A stretch of DNA of 64,000 nucleotides, from contig NZ_CP042806.1 of the NCBI RefSeq assembly GCF_008000815.1, positions 3,658,001 to 3,722,000 on the forward strand, in the 5' to 3' direction. Made by a program: the position numbers and the translations under genes. The notes beneath the pieces are model-generated. The model saw nothing but the letters and a program-made list of their open reading frames with translations. It was not told the origin of the DNA and searched no databases. This DNA is from Terriglobus albidus (GTDB taxonomy: Bacteria; Acidobacteriota; Terriglobia; Terriglobales; Acidobacteriaceae). Shown in pieces: positions 1-10,044 of this stretch; the stretch's first letter is position 1; the number at the start of each line of letters is the position of its first letter.

Positions 1-944
1 AGACGCGGCTCTGGCTCGCGGTAGGCACGACGGCAGTTCACGCACTCGAAGGCGGCAGAGAAGTGCAAGATCTGCGGGGCAGAGTGGTCACGCGGAGCGG
101 TCTGGAAGTAGATCTCGTTGGATTCGCGATAGCCGGTCTCAATGGCATCGACGATACGTGCTCGGACTTCAGAGGAGACGGAGAGCCGGTCGACCAGCAC
201 ATAGATCGGCTTGGTGAAGTCGAGCTCCAGCAACGACTCGGGGGTTGAGAACTCAACGATATTGCCGTTCTGGAAGAGCCGGTTGTAGCCCCGCTTGCGG
301 AGCTCGGAGAGGCGTTCCTTCTGGGCATCGGTAGGATCAACCAGGGTTGGCGCCTCGACTGGTTTCGCAGCCTTTGCACTCTTCTTCGCAGCCTTTTTCG
401 CGGGCTTGGGAGGGGTGGCCTCTTCTTCCGTAGAAGGCGCAAACTCCTGCATCGGTTCCAGCAGGACGTCGCGTCGCTGGATAGGGAAGAGTGCGTACAG
501 GCGAGTACCGTCGCCCAGGCCGAGGACGGCGGCGGCAATCTCATCAACCGTATCGCGGCGAACAATGCCACCGCAATGCAGGCAGGTTACCGTGCCGCAG
601 CGGGCATACAGAAGCCGCATGTAGTCATAGATTTCCGTCGCGGTCGCAACCGTGGAACGCGGATTCCGGGTGGTGTTCTTCTGCTTGATGGCAATCGCGG
701 GAGCGAGACCCTCCATGTGGTCGACATCGGGCTTCTCGATCCGCTCCAGAAACTGACGGGCGTACGCCGAGAGCGACTCGACATAGCGGCGCTGCCCCTC
801 GGCATAAACCGTATCGAAGGCAAGCGACGACTTTCCCGAGCCTGAAACGCCGGAGACAACCGTCAGGGCGTTGTGGGGGATGTCGACATCGATGTTTTTC
901 AGGTTGTGGGTGCGCGCTCCGCGAATGACGATCTGCTCGTTCAT
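1..944 (-). CDS. uvrA: Excinuclease ABC subunit A (UvrA), N-terminal part, cut by window edge
   Basis: Damage-recognition ATPase of nucleotide excision repair, cytoplasmic, working with UvrB. About 314 N-terminal residues are present; the rest lies beyond base 1. The start [18 protein letters not shown] is typical of UvrA. A Walker A motif GVSGSGKS is at about residues 32-39, followed by the Q-loop/UvrA-type stretch ending in [19 protein letters not shown] and a [10 protein letters not shown] cysteine cluster. Between about residues 177 and 195 a Lys/Ala/Pro-rich insertion ([15 protein letters not shown]) sits where E. coli UvrA has its UvrB-binding domain. No second gene is coupled upstream; the next gene (acetamidase-like) is on the same strand with an 84-bp gap. 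Identity is certain; the effect of the insertion is unknown. Confidence 0.96.
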   Translation of the reverse strand, partial: MNEQIVIRGARTHNLKNIDVDIPHNALTVVSGVSGSGKSSLAFDTVYAEGQRRYVESLSAYARQFLERIEKPDVDHMEGLAPAIAIKQKNTTRNPRSTVATATEIYDYMRLLYARCGTVTCLHCGGIVRRDTVDEIAAAVLGLGDGTRLYALFPIQRRDVLLEPMQEFAPSTEEEATPPKPAKKAAKKSAKAAKPVEAPTLVDPTDAQKERLSELRKRGYNRLFQNGNIVEFSTPESLLELDFTKPIYVLVDRLSVSSEVRARIVDAIETGYRESNEIYFQTAPRDHSAPQILHFSAAFECVNCRRAYREPEPR

Positions 945-1028
945 GGCCAGTCTTCTATTGTCGCCGGAGCGGGCGGTTGAGGGAAACTCCCCCTGCAGCC
1001 CGTTCAGGCGGTAGCGACCGGATCGGCC

Positions 1029-2330
1029 TTATTGCGATAGCCCTTTCAGCCTTTCTTTGTTGATCTTGAGCACAACGCCTGCATTGCGGTCTGCCACTTC
1101 ACTGATGCGATATTCGGCCGCCGTACCGATGACCATGCCGATCTCGCTCGGGGTGAGGTGGTACTCGTCCTTGAGCCAGTTCGCCATGTTTTCTGTGGCT
1201 TCCTTCAGCGCGTCGTCAAGCGATCCGTTTTCGCCCATCGCCATGATGTGCGTTGCATTCTCGATCCGAGGCTCCATCGGACGTTTGCCGGGAATAACGT
1301 CGACAGTCACGGTCACATCCATGGAGGTCTCCAGGGCATCGCCTGTGGTTTCGCCGTCGCCCTGAACGGCATGGCCGTCGCCGAAGTAGAGTAGAGCTCC
1401 CGGAGCCATCACCGGCAGGTAAACGGTGGCGCCTTCGGTGATCTCGTTGAAATCCATATTTCCGCCATAACTTCCGTCGTCTCCTGTTCCCGGGGCGGCC
1501 TGCTGCGGCCGCGTTGCCACGGCGATGCACCCAAGCATGGGGCGGACTGGGACGCTGTAGTTCTTCATGTGCTGACCGGGGTTTGCCGGGGTCGCAATAC
1601 CTTTGGCCAGGTCGAGTTTCCACTTCGCCCCTTTGCCCGTGTCCTTCATCATCACAGCCATGCCCTGGCTTTGCGCTCGGGGCACGATGCCGTCGGTGCT
1701 GATGGCGTAGTCACGGTTGAGCTTGAGCGACTTGATATGGACAACCAGGGTGTCGCCGGGCATGGCGCTGTTTACATAGAACGGGCCGGTCTCGGGATTG
1801 CCGCCAAGCGAGCGTCTTACGCCGGTAGCATCGGCGCCTCCGGCATCGACAGTGGTGGTATGGATGGTGTCGCCTGGGTTGATCGTCAGCACAGGCTTGT
1901 TCAGGGCAGAGAACTGACGATGGAAGACGGTGGGGACAAACTCATGTGTCTTTACCGGGCCCTGCGGACGGACTGGTATCCGATCCGCCAGGAAGGTGCG
2001 CGTCGCTGGATGTTCCTTGTCGGAGCCGTCGATCCAGATTACTGTACCGGTGATCTGGCCATTCACTACGGTCGCTGTCAGCTCTTCTGAGCCACCCTGA
2101 GTATCCTTCGCCAGGAAGTGGAGTTTGCCGCCGGCATAGGTTCCCTCGACGTTATCGCCGGAGAAGTCTCCGGTGAGCTTCTCTCCGTCCTGTTTGAGCT
2201 CCATCTTCCAGAAAAGAGGCGAGCCGTAAAAATCAACCGTTGCCATCCATTTGCCCGTCAGACTCTGTTCCTGCGCCGTCCCTGACGCAGCGCATCCCAA
2301 CAAGCACACCACGACTGCCAGACCCTTCAT
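1029..2330 (-). CDS. Secreted acetamidase/formamidase family protein with extra N-terminal domain
   Basis: A 433-residue protein of the FmdA/AmdA acetamidase/formamidase family, which hydrolyses short amides to ammonia and an acid. It begins with a signal peptide (residues 1 to about 19, ending in SGTA before QEQ). Residues about 20-115 form a small beta-rich module found outside the classical family, then the family domain starts near KTHEFVPTVFHRQFSALNKP and ends near MVIGTAAEYRISEV. Classical members are cytoplasmic and lack the signal peptide and N-terminal module, so the substrate may be a periplasmic amide. An AAGGAG ribosome-binding site lies 9 bases before the ATG. It is divergent from the permease at 2491. 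Exact substrate cannot be read from the sequence. Confidence 0.85.
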   Translation of the reverse strand: MKGLAVVVCLLGCAASGTAQEQSLTGKWMATVDFYGSPLFWKMELKQDGEKLTGDFSGDNVEGTYAGGKLHFLAKDTQGGSEELTATVVNGQITGTVIWIDGSDKEHPATRTFLADRIPVRPQGPVKTHEFVPTVFHRQFSALNKPVLTINPGDTIHTTTVDAGGADATGVRRSLGGNPETGPFYVNSAMPGDTLVVHIKSLKLNRDYAISTDGIVPRAQSQGMAVMMKDTGKGAKWKLDLAKGIATPANPGQHMKNYSVPVRPMLGCIAVATRPQQAAPGTGDDGSYGGNMDFNEITEGATVYLPVMAPGALLYFGDGHAVQGDGETTGDALETSMDVTVTVDVIPGKRPMEPRIENATHIMAMGENGSLDDALKEATENMANWLKDEYHLTPSEIGMVIGTAAEYRISEVADRNAGVVLKINKERLKGLSQ

Positions 2331-2490
2331 ATGACTGCTCTCCTTGTGAAGACTGAAAACCGGTTACGGAGGGCTACGTTATCCCGGTCAGGGAAGTTCC
2401 CGTATCGACGAACCTTTTCGTATTTCACGGGAGCCCCCGTCAGATTCTGAACTGGCAACCTTTCACCTCAACTGGTAAAACAGTGCCAAC

Positions 2491-4041
<1,551 letters not shown>

Positions 4042-4091
4042 ATTCCTGTGGTGCTGTCCACAGGAAGATCTCCATCTACCCTGAACGCACC

Positions 4092-4970
4092 ATGCCGACA
4101 CGCCGCGCTTTTCTCGCTTCCACTGCCGCTGTTCTTGCTTCCAGCAACAGACTGTTTGCTGCTTCATCTACGCCCGACCTGAAATTACTGGAACCCTTTC
4201 TCGCGCAACTGGAGAAAGAGAAAGGCGGACGTCTCGGCGTGTCTGTTCTTGATACGCAGACCGGAGCTCATGCTGGCCACCGCGCTGGTGAAGCCTTTCC
4301 GATGTGCAGCACCTTCAAGCTGTCGCTGGCCGCTCAGGTACTTGCCCGCGTCGACCATGGGGAAGAGAAGCTTGATCGCTTGGTGACGTACACGCAGGCA
4401 GATCTCCTTTCCTACGCCCCTGTCACGAAGGAACATGTTGCGACGGGAATGACGGTAGGCGCGCTATGTGAGGCAGCAATTACGCTTTCGGACAATACGG
4501 CGGCGAACCTGTTGCTGGTGACAGTCGGCGGCCCGGCCGGATTCACGAGGTGGCTACGGAGCCTCGGCGATACCGCAACGAGACTCGATCGTAACGAGCC
4601 CACACTGAATTCTGCGGAGCCCGGGGACCAGCGGGATACCACGACTCCGTCGGCCATGCTGGCGACGCTGCAGAAGCTAACTTTAGGCAATGTTCTCAGC
4701 CCTGCATCTCGTAAACAATTGAATGACTGGATGTTGGCGACCCAGACCGGTTTGAAGAAGATCAAGGCCGGACTGCCTGCCGACTGGAAAGAAGGCGACA
4801 AGACCGGATCGGGCGACAACAGCACGACCAACGATATTGCTGTTTTGTACCCGCCGGACCGGAAACCGGTGCTGATTACGGTCTATTACACCGGCAGCAA
4901 GTTGGAGACTGACCAGAGCAATTTGGTCTTTCAGGAGATTGGCAGAAAGCTCGGGTCGTTGTACGTTTAG
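4092..4970 (+). CDS. Class A serine beta-lactamase, Tat-type signal
   Basis: Hydrolyses the beta-lactam ring through an acyl-serine intermediate. All catalytic elements are intact: S73-T-F-K76 (Ambler Ser70/Lys73), S133-D-N135 (SDN loop), E169 with LN at 172-173 (Glu166 and omega loop) and K237-T-G239 (KTG). The N-terminus MPTRRAFLASTAAVLASS has a twin-arginine pair before a hydrophobic stretch, so export by Tat is likely. The ATG at 4092 is chosen; a longer reading from TTG at 4038 overlaps the permease stop and adds residues that spoil the signal peptide. Length 292 residues is normal. It lies between two amino acid permeases on the same strand; a regulator of the AmpR/BlaI type is not seen nearby. 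Confidence 0.94.
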   Translation: MPTRRAFLASTAAVLASSNRLFAASSTPDLKLLEPFLAQLEKEKGGRLGVSVLDTQTGAHAGHRAGEAFPMCSTFKLSLAAQVLARVDHGEEKLDRLVTYTQADLLSYAPVTKEHVATGMTVGALCEAAITLSDNTAANLLLVTVGGPAGFTRWLRSLGDTATRLDRNEPTLNSAEPGDQRDTTTPSAMLATLQKLTLGNVLSPASRKQLNDWMLATQTGLKKIKAGLPADWKEGDKTGSGDNSTTNDIAVLYPPDRKPVLITVYYTGSKLETDQSNLVFQEIGRKLGSLYV

Positions 4971-4995
4971 CAGGGCATGTAAAAGGATTTAACCG

Positions 4996-5040
4996 CGAAG
5001 GCAGGTTGCGGAGAGTTTTCCCCGCAACCGCCCGCCTTCG
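4996..5040. terminator. Imperfect two-part hairpin after the beta-lactamase
   Basis: Arms GGTTGCGG (5004-5011) and CCGCAACC (5022-5029) are nested inside CGAAGGC (4996-5002) and GCCTTCG (5034-5040). No T-tract follows, so it could be an attenuator or RNA-stability element rather than a strong terminator. Confidence 0.35.
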
Positions 5041-5095
5041 GGTATTCTCTTCACATCCCAGCAATACTGAGGCACTAAGGAGCTGTCGCCGCTAC

Positions 5096-6709
5096 ATGGC
5101 CAAACTACTCGCCACGAAATCAATGGAATCTCTCCTCAATGAGGCACACGAGGAAGGTTCCGAAACACTCGTCCGAGCGCTCGGACCGTTTCAACTCACC
5201 GCGCTCGGCATTGGCGCAGTCATCGGCGCCGGCATCTTTGTTCTCGCCGGTATAGGCGCACACTCTGCAGGGCCAGCTCTTACGCTGGCCTATATACTTT
5301 CCGGCCTCGGTTGCGTTTTTGCCGGTCTCTGCTATGCAGAGTTCGCCGCCATGATTCCGCTGGCCGGTTCTGCCTATACCTATGCGTATGCCACGCTGGG
5401 CGAGATCTTCGCGTGGATCATTGGCTGGGATCTCACGCTTGAGTACGCCATGGGCGCCAGTACCGTCTCCTCCGGCTGGTCAAATCACTTTGTCGAGTTT
5501 CTCTCCATCTTCGGGCTGAAGTTTCCTCTCTGGCTCTCCTATGACCACTGGACCGGTCTGCGTACGGCGACCGATGTCGTCGCCCGCAAGATGCTTGCGG
5601 TGCAGCATCCAGAACTGCTTCCAGGAACGCAGGCGTTTTCGGCCGCTCTGGATGCACTGAAAGCCGCTGCTCCCGCTGATCTAACGGCCCAGGCGCACGC
5701 GCTGCTAGGAGCTCCGCATCTCTTTGGGATTGAGATCGGGTTCAACCTTCCGGCCTTCATCATCGCCCTGATCATCACGACGATCCTGGTGATCGGTATC
5801 TCGGAGTCGGCCAAGTTCAACTCCGGCATCGTCATGATGAAGGTGGCCGTGGTGCTCTTCGTCATCACGCTCGGCATCAAGTATGTAGACAAGGCGAACT
5901 GGGGTCATGACTGGTCGACCTTCGCTCCCTTTGGTGGGGGCGGTATCGGTCTGGCCGCCGGTCTGGTGTTTTTCAGCTATATCGGTTTTGACGCTGTCTC
6001 CACGACCGCGCAGGAGGCCAAGAACCCGCAGCGCGATCTGCCGATCGGCATCATTCTCTCGCTCTTGATCTGCACCGTGCTCTATATCGGCGTCGCTGGC
6101 GTCCTCACCGGCATGGTCTATTGGAAGGACATCAACATCGAGGCTCCGGTGGCTCGAGCCTTCCTCTCTCATAACCTGGGATGGGCGGCGGACATCATCA
6201 CGGTTGGAGCGCTGGCGGGGCTCACCTCAGTCATGCTGGTGATGTTGCTTGGTCAGTCCCGTGTGCTATACGCCATGGCTAAGGATGGACTGCTGCCGCA
6301 GAAGTTCTTCGGCGCGATTCATCCGAAGTTCCGCACCCCGTGGAAGGGAACCATTCTGGCTGGCTTTCTGGCTGCCATCGTCGGCTCCATTACGCCGATC
6401 GACGATATCGGTAAGATGGTGAACATCGGCACGCTGCTGGCCTTCGTAATTGTCTGCATCGCCGTTGTGGTGCTGCGCAAGACCGATCCGAGCCGCGAGC
6501 GTCCCTTCCGTGCACCCTTGGTATGGCCCGTCCCGGTTGTTCCGGTCCTCGGCGTGCTCTTCAACGGCTACATGATGTACAAGCTGGGCTGGCAGAACTG
6601 GGCCCGGCTGATTGGTTGGCTCATCATTGGCCTGATCGTTTACTTCACCTACTCCCGCTTCCACTCAAAGGTGCAGGCTAAGGTCGAGAGCGAGGTTGCA
6701 GCCGACTAG
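5096..6709 (+). CDS. APC permease, cationic amino acid transporter (CAT) type
   Basis: Inner-membrane amino acid permease of 537 residues from the ATG at 5096 (an AAGGAG lies 13 bases upstream; a non-ATG start 90 bases earlier adds a polar, non-conserved leader and is not preferred). The APC signature AVIGAGIF is at about residues 41-48 and the conserved SYIGFDAVSTTAQEAKNPQR loop follows the sixth hydrophobic segment, as in CAT/YfnA-type transporters. A long hydrophilic loop (about residues 160-210, Ala-rich) between early membrane segments is typical of the bacterial members. It is closed by a strong hairpin at 6725-6761. Substrate is inferred only at the level of amino acids. Confidence 0.9.
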   Translation: MAKLLATKSMESLLNEAHEEGSETLVRALGPFQLTALGIGAVIGAGIFVLAGIGAHSAGPALTLAYILSGLGCVFAGLCYAEFAAMIPLAGSAYTYAYATLGEIFAWIIGWDLTLEYAMGASTVSSGWSNHFVEFLSIFGLKFPLWLSYDHWTGLRTATDVVARKMLAVQHPELLPGTQAFSAALDALKAAAPADLTAQAHALLGAPHLFGIEIGFNLPAFIIALIITTILVIGISESAKFNSGIVMMKVAVVLFVITLGIKYVDKANWGHDWSTFAPFGGGGIGLAAGLVFFSYIGFDAVSTTAQEAKNPQRDLPIGIILSLLICTVLYIGVAGVLTGMVYWKDINIEAPVARAFLSHNLGWAADIITVGALAGLTSVMLVMLLGQSRVLYAMAKDGLLPQKFFGAIHPKFRTPWKGTILAGFLAAIVGSITPIDDIGKMVNIGTLLAFVIVCIAVVVLRKTDPSRERPFRAPLVWPVPVVPVLGVLFNGYMMYKLGWQNWARLIGWLIIGLIVYFTYSRFHSKVQAKVESEVAAD

Positions 6710-6724
6710 TCTAGCTTCAGCCAT

Positions 6725-6761
6725 AAAGACAAAGGGCGGCCACGTGCCGCCCTTTGTCTTT
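6725..6761. terminator. Bidirectional rho-independent terminator, 16-bp perfect stem
   Basis: AAAGACAAAGGGCGGC (6725-6740), loop CACGT, and its exact complement (6746-6761), between convergent genes ending at 6709 (+) and 6778 (-). The outer A/T arms give a U-rich tail in both directions. Confidence 0.93.
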
Positions 6762-6777
6762 GGAGAAGATTCTTAGC

Positions 6778-7326
6778 TTAGTTTGGCCGTGAGTTCGGCG
6801 GCAGCTCGGTAGCGAAGAGCTGTTCCTGGAGGGATTTGTCTGCGGAGGTCGAGGCGACGGGTTTCTTCTTGGACGGCGTGGTGATCACCGCCAGAAGGTC
6901 CATGCTCTCAATGGCCCGCCGAGGGACGAAGATCCGCTGTACGTTGGACCGGACATCGGGAGGTGTGAACTGGATCCCCTTGTCCTCCAGCGCTGAATCC
7001 ATCAGGCTGATGTCTAGCGGTGCAAGACCTTCCAGCACATCTTCGTCGCGGAGCTTCAGACGGATAAAAAGACCCTCCGTCCGTGGCTTGGAAAGAAAGG
7101 TCTTCCGCAGTGTCCGCTCCGGATCCTTTTCCGTAAGGTTGAAGTCACGGACATAGAGCACCATCTTGATCTCGGAGAGGGGAATAGGCATCACCCGTCC
7201 GGAGAGATCAAGGAGCTCCAGCGCATCGTCCTGGACAAAGCCCGCAGCCGGCAGGTAGCCGGCTATGGTGTCGCGGCTGAATCTTCGGATGAGAACTTTT
7301 TTTCGTCCTGCCGGCATACAGGGCAT
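6778..7326 (-). CDS. Unrecognised 182-residue cytoplasmic protein
   Basis: I do not recognise this gene. It has no signal peptide or membrane segment, a basic N-terminus (AGRKKVLIRRFSRDT), a middle with several short hydrophobic beta-like stretches (ALELLDLSGRVMPIPLSEIK, MVLYVRDFNL, LFIRLKLRDEDVLEGL) and a Lys/Ser-rich tail after about residue 150. Phrases such as ALELLDLSGRVMPI followed by SEIKMVLYVRDF suggest a regulatory or PilZ-like beta-barrel fold, which is only a guess. Coding is supported by an even codon pattern, by the terminator downstream and by a clean divergent promoter region upstream. An alternative start is the ATG three codons in (MPAGRKK). Confidence 0.72.
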   Translation of the reverse strand: MPCMPAGRKKVLIRRFSRDTIAGYLPAAGFVQDDALELLDLSGRVMPIPLSEIKMVLYVRDFNLTEKDPERTLRKTFLSKPRTEGLFIRLKLRDEDVLEGLAPLDISLMDSALEDKGIQFTPPDVRSNVQRIFVPRRAIESMDLLAVITTPSKKKPVASTSADKSLQEQLFATELPPNSRPN

Positions 7327-7482
7327 TGTCTCATCGGGTTCTTAAAAAGCAGCAGGAATGTAGCAAAAGCGGTACCTATATGTTACATTTGGCTTTTGTG
7401 TCGTCTTGCTTGCCGGTGCTAAGCGATTGATACGGCGAGAGTTAGCGACGAATCCGAAGCCCGGAGCGCTGCCCGCCTATCT

Positions 7483-9360
7483 ATGGCCGACTACATCTAC
7501 CTGCTCGAAAATCGACTATCTGCTAACCAGAAGGATGCGCTGGAGAAGATCAAGGCCGTCGTCCGGGAACGCGGGATGACGCTGTTTCTGGTCGGAGGAG
7601 CCGTGCGCGACCTCACGGCAGGCACCTCCGTACGCGATCTTGATGTGGCAGTTCAGGGAAATGCTCTCAAGTTGAAGAAAGATATACAGAAAGCCGGCGG
7701 CACCTTCTCCGGGGAGTATGAGCCGACACAGTCGCTTTTCTTCGACTTTCCTGGCTCTGTGCGGGTGGAGATCAGCAGCACTTTGGGCGTGACCTATCCC
7801 AAGCCGGCAAAACCGGTCTACAAGCCGGCGAACATTCTGGAAGATCTGCGCCGTCGTGACTTCACGGCTAATGCCATGGCGCTGTCGCTCAATGAGGGCT
7901 CCTGGGGCCTCCTGATGGATCCGCTAAACGGCGTTGCCGATATCGAGAACCGGGAGCTTCGGCTGGTCTCCAACTATGGATTCATTGAGGATCCGTCCCG
8001 TCTGGTTCGCGCCGCTCGGCTGTCTTCGCGTCTTGGCTGGCAGTTGGAAGAGCGCACCCGCGCCCGCTACGAGACGGCAAAGGAAGAGGACTATATCGCC
8101 AATCTTCCGGCCTGGTATCGCGGTTACGAACTGGAAGAGATCGCCTATGAGGAAGACGGTCTGCGCGTCCTCCGCCACCTGGAGAACGAGGGCTGGATGA
8201 AGGCCCTTATGCCTGCCTGGGGACCGAAGGTCGTGAATGCAACCGCTCTCGACGATCTGCGCGACAAAGTAGGCGTGCTGCAGTTGCAGGGAATCTTCCC
8301 GGACGCATCCGCCATTGCCTTTCCGCTCCTGACGGCCAAGCTGACGCCAAAGGATGTCGCCACGCTGAAGCATGGTTTCCCGCGTCAGGCATTCGTGGAA
8401 GCGATTGACGGCATGGAAGCTCAGGGCAAAGCGCTTGCCACGGAATTTACCGGCAAGTCGGCAGCGGCGCCCTCCGCTGCGTGGAAGCTGCTGCATGCAG
8501 CGAAGCCCGAGGCTGTACTGCAGATGGTCTTCGCGGTAAAGTCCGGTTCAGTCCAGAACAAGTTCAAGGCCTTTACTGCGGAGTGGCCGCAGGCCCGCCT
8601 TAAGATCCCCTATGCGTTGATGCTGGAGATGCGCATCACGCCGGATCTTCCGGGCTATGACGAACTGGTCGAGAAGCTCTTCTTTGAGCTGATGGACGGC
8701 AAGTTGTCGACCGTTGAGGAGATGAAGGCGTACCTCGAGCCTTACTCGCCGCCGGCACCGCCTCCGCCTGTTAACCTGCGCCGTCCGCGGGCCGCCAAGA
8801 AAGAGTCGAAGCGGGCGAAAAAGGCTGCTCCTATCGTCGAGGAAGTCGCAGATGAGCTGATCGCCTCGGGTGATGCGGGTATCGAGATTGGAGACGAGGA
8901 TCTGATCGATGCAGAGGCCGCTCTAGAGCCGGTGAAGGCGGCTCCTGCGAAGAAGGCTGCCCCTGCGGAAGTGAAGGCTGCGGAACATGCTCCAGCCAAG
9001 AAGGCTGCTGCCGCGCCTGCGCCACCGAAAAAGCCCGCGGCAGCTCCGGCTGCCCCTGCCAAAAAGGCAGCCCCGGCTCCTCCGGTGAAGGCTGCGGCCA
9101 AGAAGCCGGCGCCTCTTCCTGCGAAGAAGGCTCCGGCGAAGCCCGAGGTCAGGAAGCCGGCCCCGGCGCCCGCGAAGAAAGCCGCGGTTCCGGCAAAGAA
9201 AACGGCTCCGGTCAAGCATGCTGCTGGTGCCAAAAAGCCGGCTCCTCCGGCGAAGAAGACGGTTCCGGCAAAGAAGCCCGTTGCCCACAAACCAGCTAAA
9301 CCCGCCGCGAAGCCTGCCAAGAAGGCTGCTGCGAAAAAGGCCCCCGCGAAGAAGCGGTGA
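7483..9360 (+). CDS. tRNA nucleotidyltransferase / poly(A) polymerase family protein with long Lys/Ala/Pro tail
   Basis: The first 430 or so residues are a class II nucleotidyltransferase of the CCA-adding/poly(A) polymerase family: LVGGAVRDLTAG (about 36-47), the metal-binding pair RDLDV (D52, D54), and the downstream motif EDPSRLVRAARLSSRLGW that binds the incoming nucleotide and RNA. No HD phosphohydrolase domain is seen. From about residue 485 to 625 the protein is a low-complexity tail built from PAKKA/PAKKAAP-like units, resembling histone H1 or other nucleic-acid-coating tails; a short acidic patch (about 450-484) separates the two. Family length is usually 400-450 residues, so the tail is an addition. 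The role is probably 3'-end maturation or repair of tRNA; the tail is inferred to bind RNA or DNA. Confidence 0.88.
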   Translation: MADYIYLLENRLSANQKDALEKIKAVVRERGMTLFLVGGAVRDLTAGTSVRDLDVAVQGNALKLKKDIQKAGGTFSGEYEPTQSLFFDFPGSVRVEISSTLGVTYPKPAKPVYKPANILEDLRRRDFTANAMALSLNEGSWGLLMDPLNGVADIENRELRLVSNYGFIEDPSRLVRAARLSSRLGWQLEERTRARYETAKEEDYIANLPAWYRGYELEEIAYEEDGLRVLRHLENEGWMKALMPAWGPKVVNATALDDLRDKVGVLQLQGIFPDASAIAFPLLTAKLTPKDVATLKHGFPRQAFVEAIDGMEAQGKALATEFTGKSAAAPSAAWKLLHAAKPEAVLQMVFAVKSGSVQNKFKAFTAEWPQARLKIPYALMLEMRITPDLPGYDELVEKLFFELMDGKLSTVEEMKAYLEPYSPPAPPPPVNLRRPRAAKKESKRAKKAAPIVEEVADELIASGDAGIEIGDEDLIDAEAALEPVKAAPAKKAAPAEVKAAEHAPAKKAAAAPAPPKKPAAAPAAPAKKAAPAPPVKAAAKKPAPLPAKKAPAKPEVRKPAPAPAKKAAVPAKKTAPVKHAAGAKKPAPPAKKTVPAKKPVAHKPAKPAAKPAKKAAAKKAPAKKR

Positions 9361-9446
9361 AGGTGACAGCAAGGGACAAAGAGGAGTAAGGTTTTCGTCA
9401 ACGTAGACTCTGTGCCGCCGTCGGGGCCGGAGCCACTGATACGTGG

Positions 9447-9475
9447 AAAGGGCTGCCCGGTCTGGCAGCCCTTTT
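9447..9475. terminator. Bidirectional terminator, 11-bp stem with T-run
   Basis: AAAGGGCTGCC (9447-9457), loop CGGTCT, GGCAGCCCTTT (9464-9474) and a further T, lying between the convergent CCA-type gene and lspA. Confidence 0.88.
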
Positions 9476-9504
9476 CTCATCCCTCGATGTTTCTTTTCTC
9501 ATTC

Positions 9505-10044
9505 CTAGATATCTGCTGATTCCTTTGGCTGCGGCCGGAATATCTCGAGCAACAGCAGACATGCACCAACACAGATAGCAGAGTCGGCCAGGTTGAAGTC
9601 AGGCCAGTGATAGGTGCCAATGTGGACTTCCAGGAAGTCCACCACATGATCGAAGCGAATGCGGTCGTACAGATTGCCGAGCGCTCCGCCAAGAATCAGC
9701 GCCAGTCCGAAGCTGGTAAGTGACAGCGTGCGGCCAACTCTGTAGATCATTGCGGCAATCACCACCGTAACACAGACCGAAAACGCGATCAGCACAATGC
9801 GTACACGTTCAGGTGAGGTGGAGTCAGCGAACATGGAGAACGCTGCACCCGTGTTCAAAACATGACTCAACCGAAAAACTCGCGGGATGATGGTGATGGC
9901 CGAACCCAGGTCGATATGCGCTTCAATCCATAGCTTCGACAGGCGGTCTGCAGCCACTACCAGTGCGGTAATGAGAAGCAGCCACAGGCGAAGATCGCGT
10001 GTACGACTGGCGTTGGTGACCGGAGAAACAACGGTGTCGGACAT
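9505..10044 (-). CDS. lspA: Lipoprotein signal peptidase (signal peptidase II)
   Basis: Inner-membrane aspartic peptidase that removes signal peptides from prolipoproteins after lipidation. The 179-residue protein has four hydrophobic segments and the two family aspartates, D136 in VVDF and D154 in NLADS, plus the NTGAAFS and GGALGNLYDR signatures. Its ATG overlaps the ileS stop codon by one base (TAATG), so it is translationally coupled to ileS. The ileS-lspA order is the classic one found across bacteria. Confidence 0.97.
   Translation of the reverse strand: MSDTVVSPVTNASRTRDLRLWLLLITALVVAADRLSKLWIEAHIDLGSAITIIPRVFRLSHVLNTGAAFSMFADSTSPERVRIVLIAFSVCVTVVIAAMIYRVGRTLSLTSFGLALILGGALGNLYDRIRFDHVVDFLEVHIGTYHWPDFNLADSAICVGACLLLLEIFRPQPKESADI

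Noticed and set aside
8742-9401. A 219-residue Ala/Gly/Phe-rich minus-strand frame
   Set aside because: It is the antisense of the Lys/Ala/Pro repeats in the CCA-type gene tail, which stay open in several frames because of codon bias.
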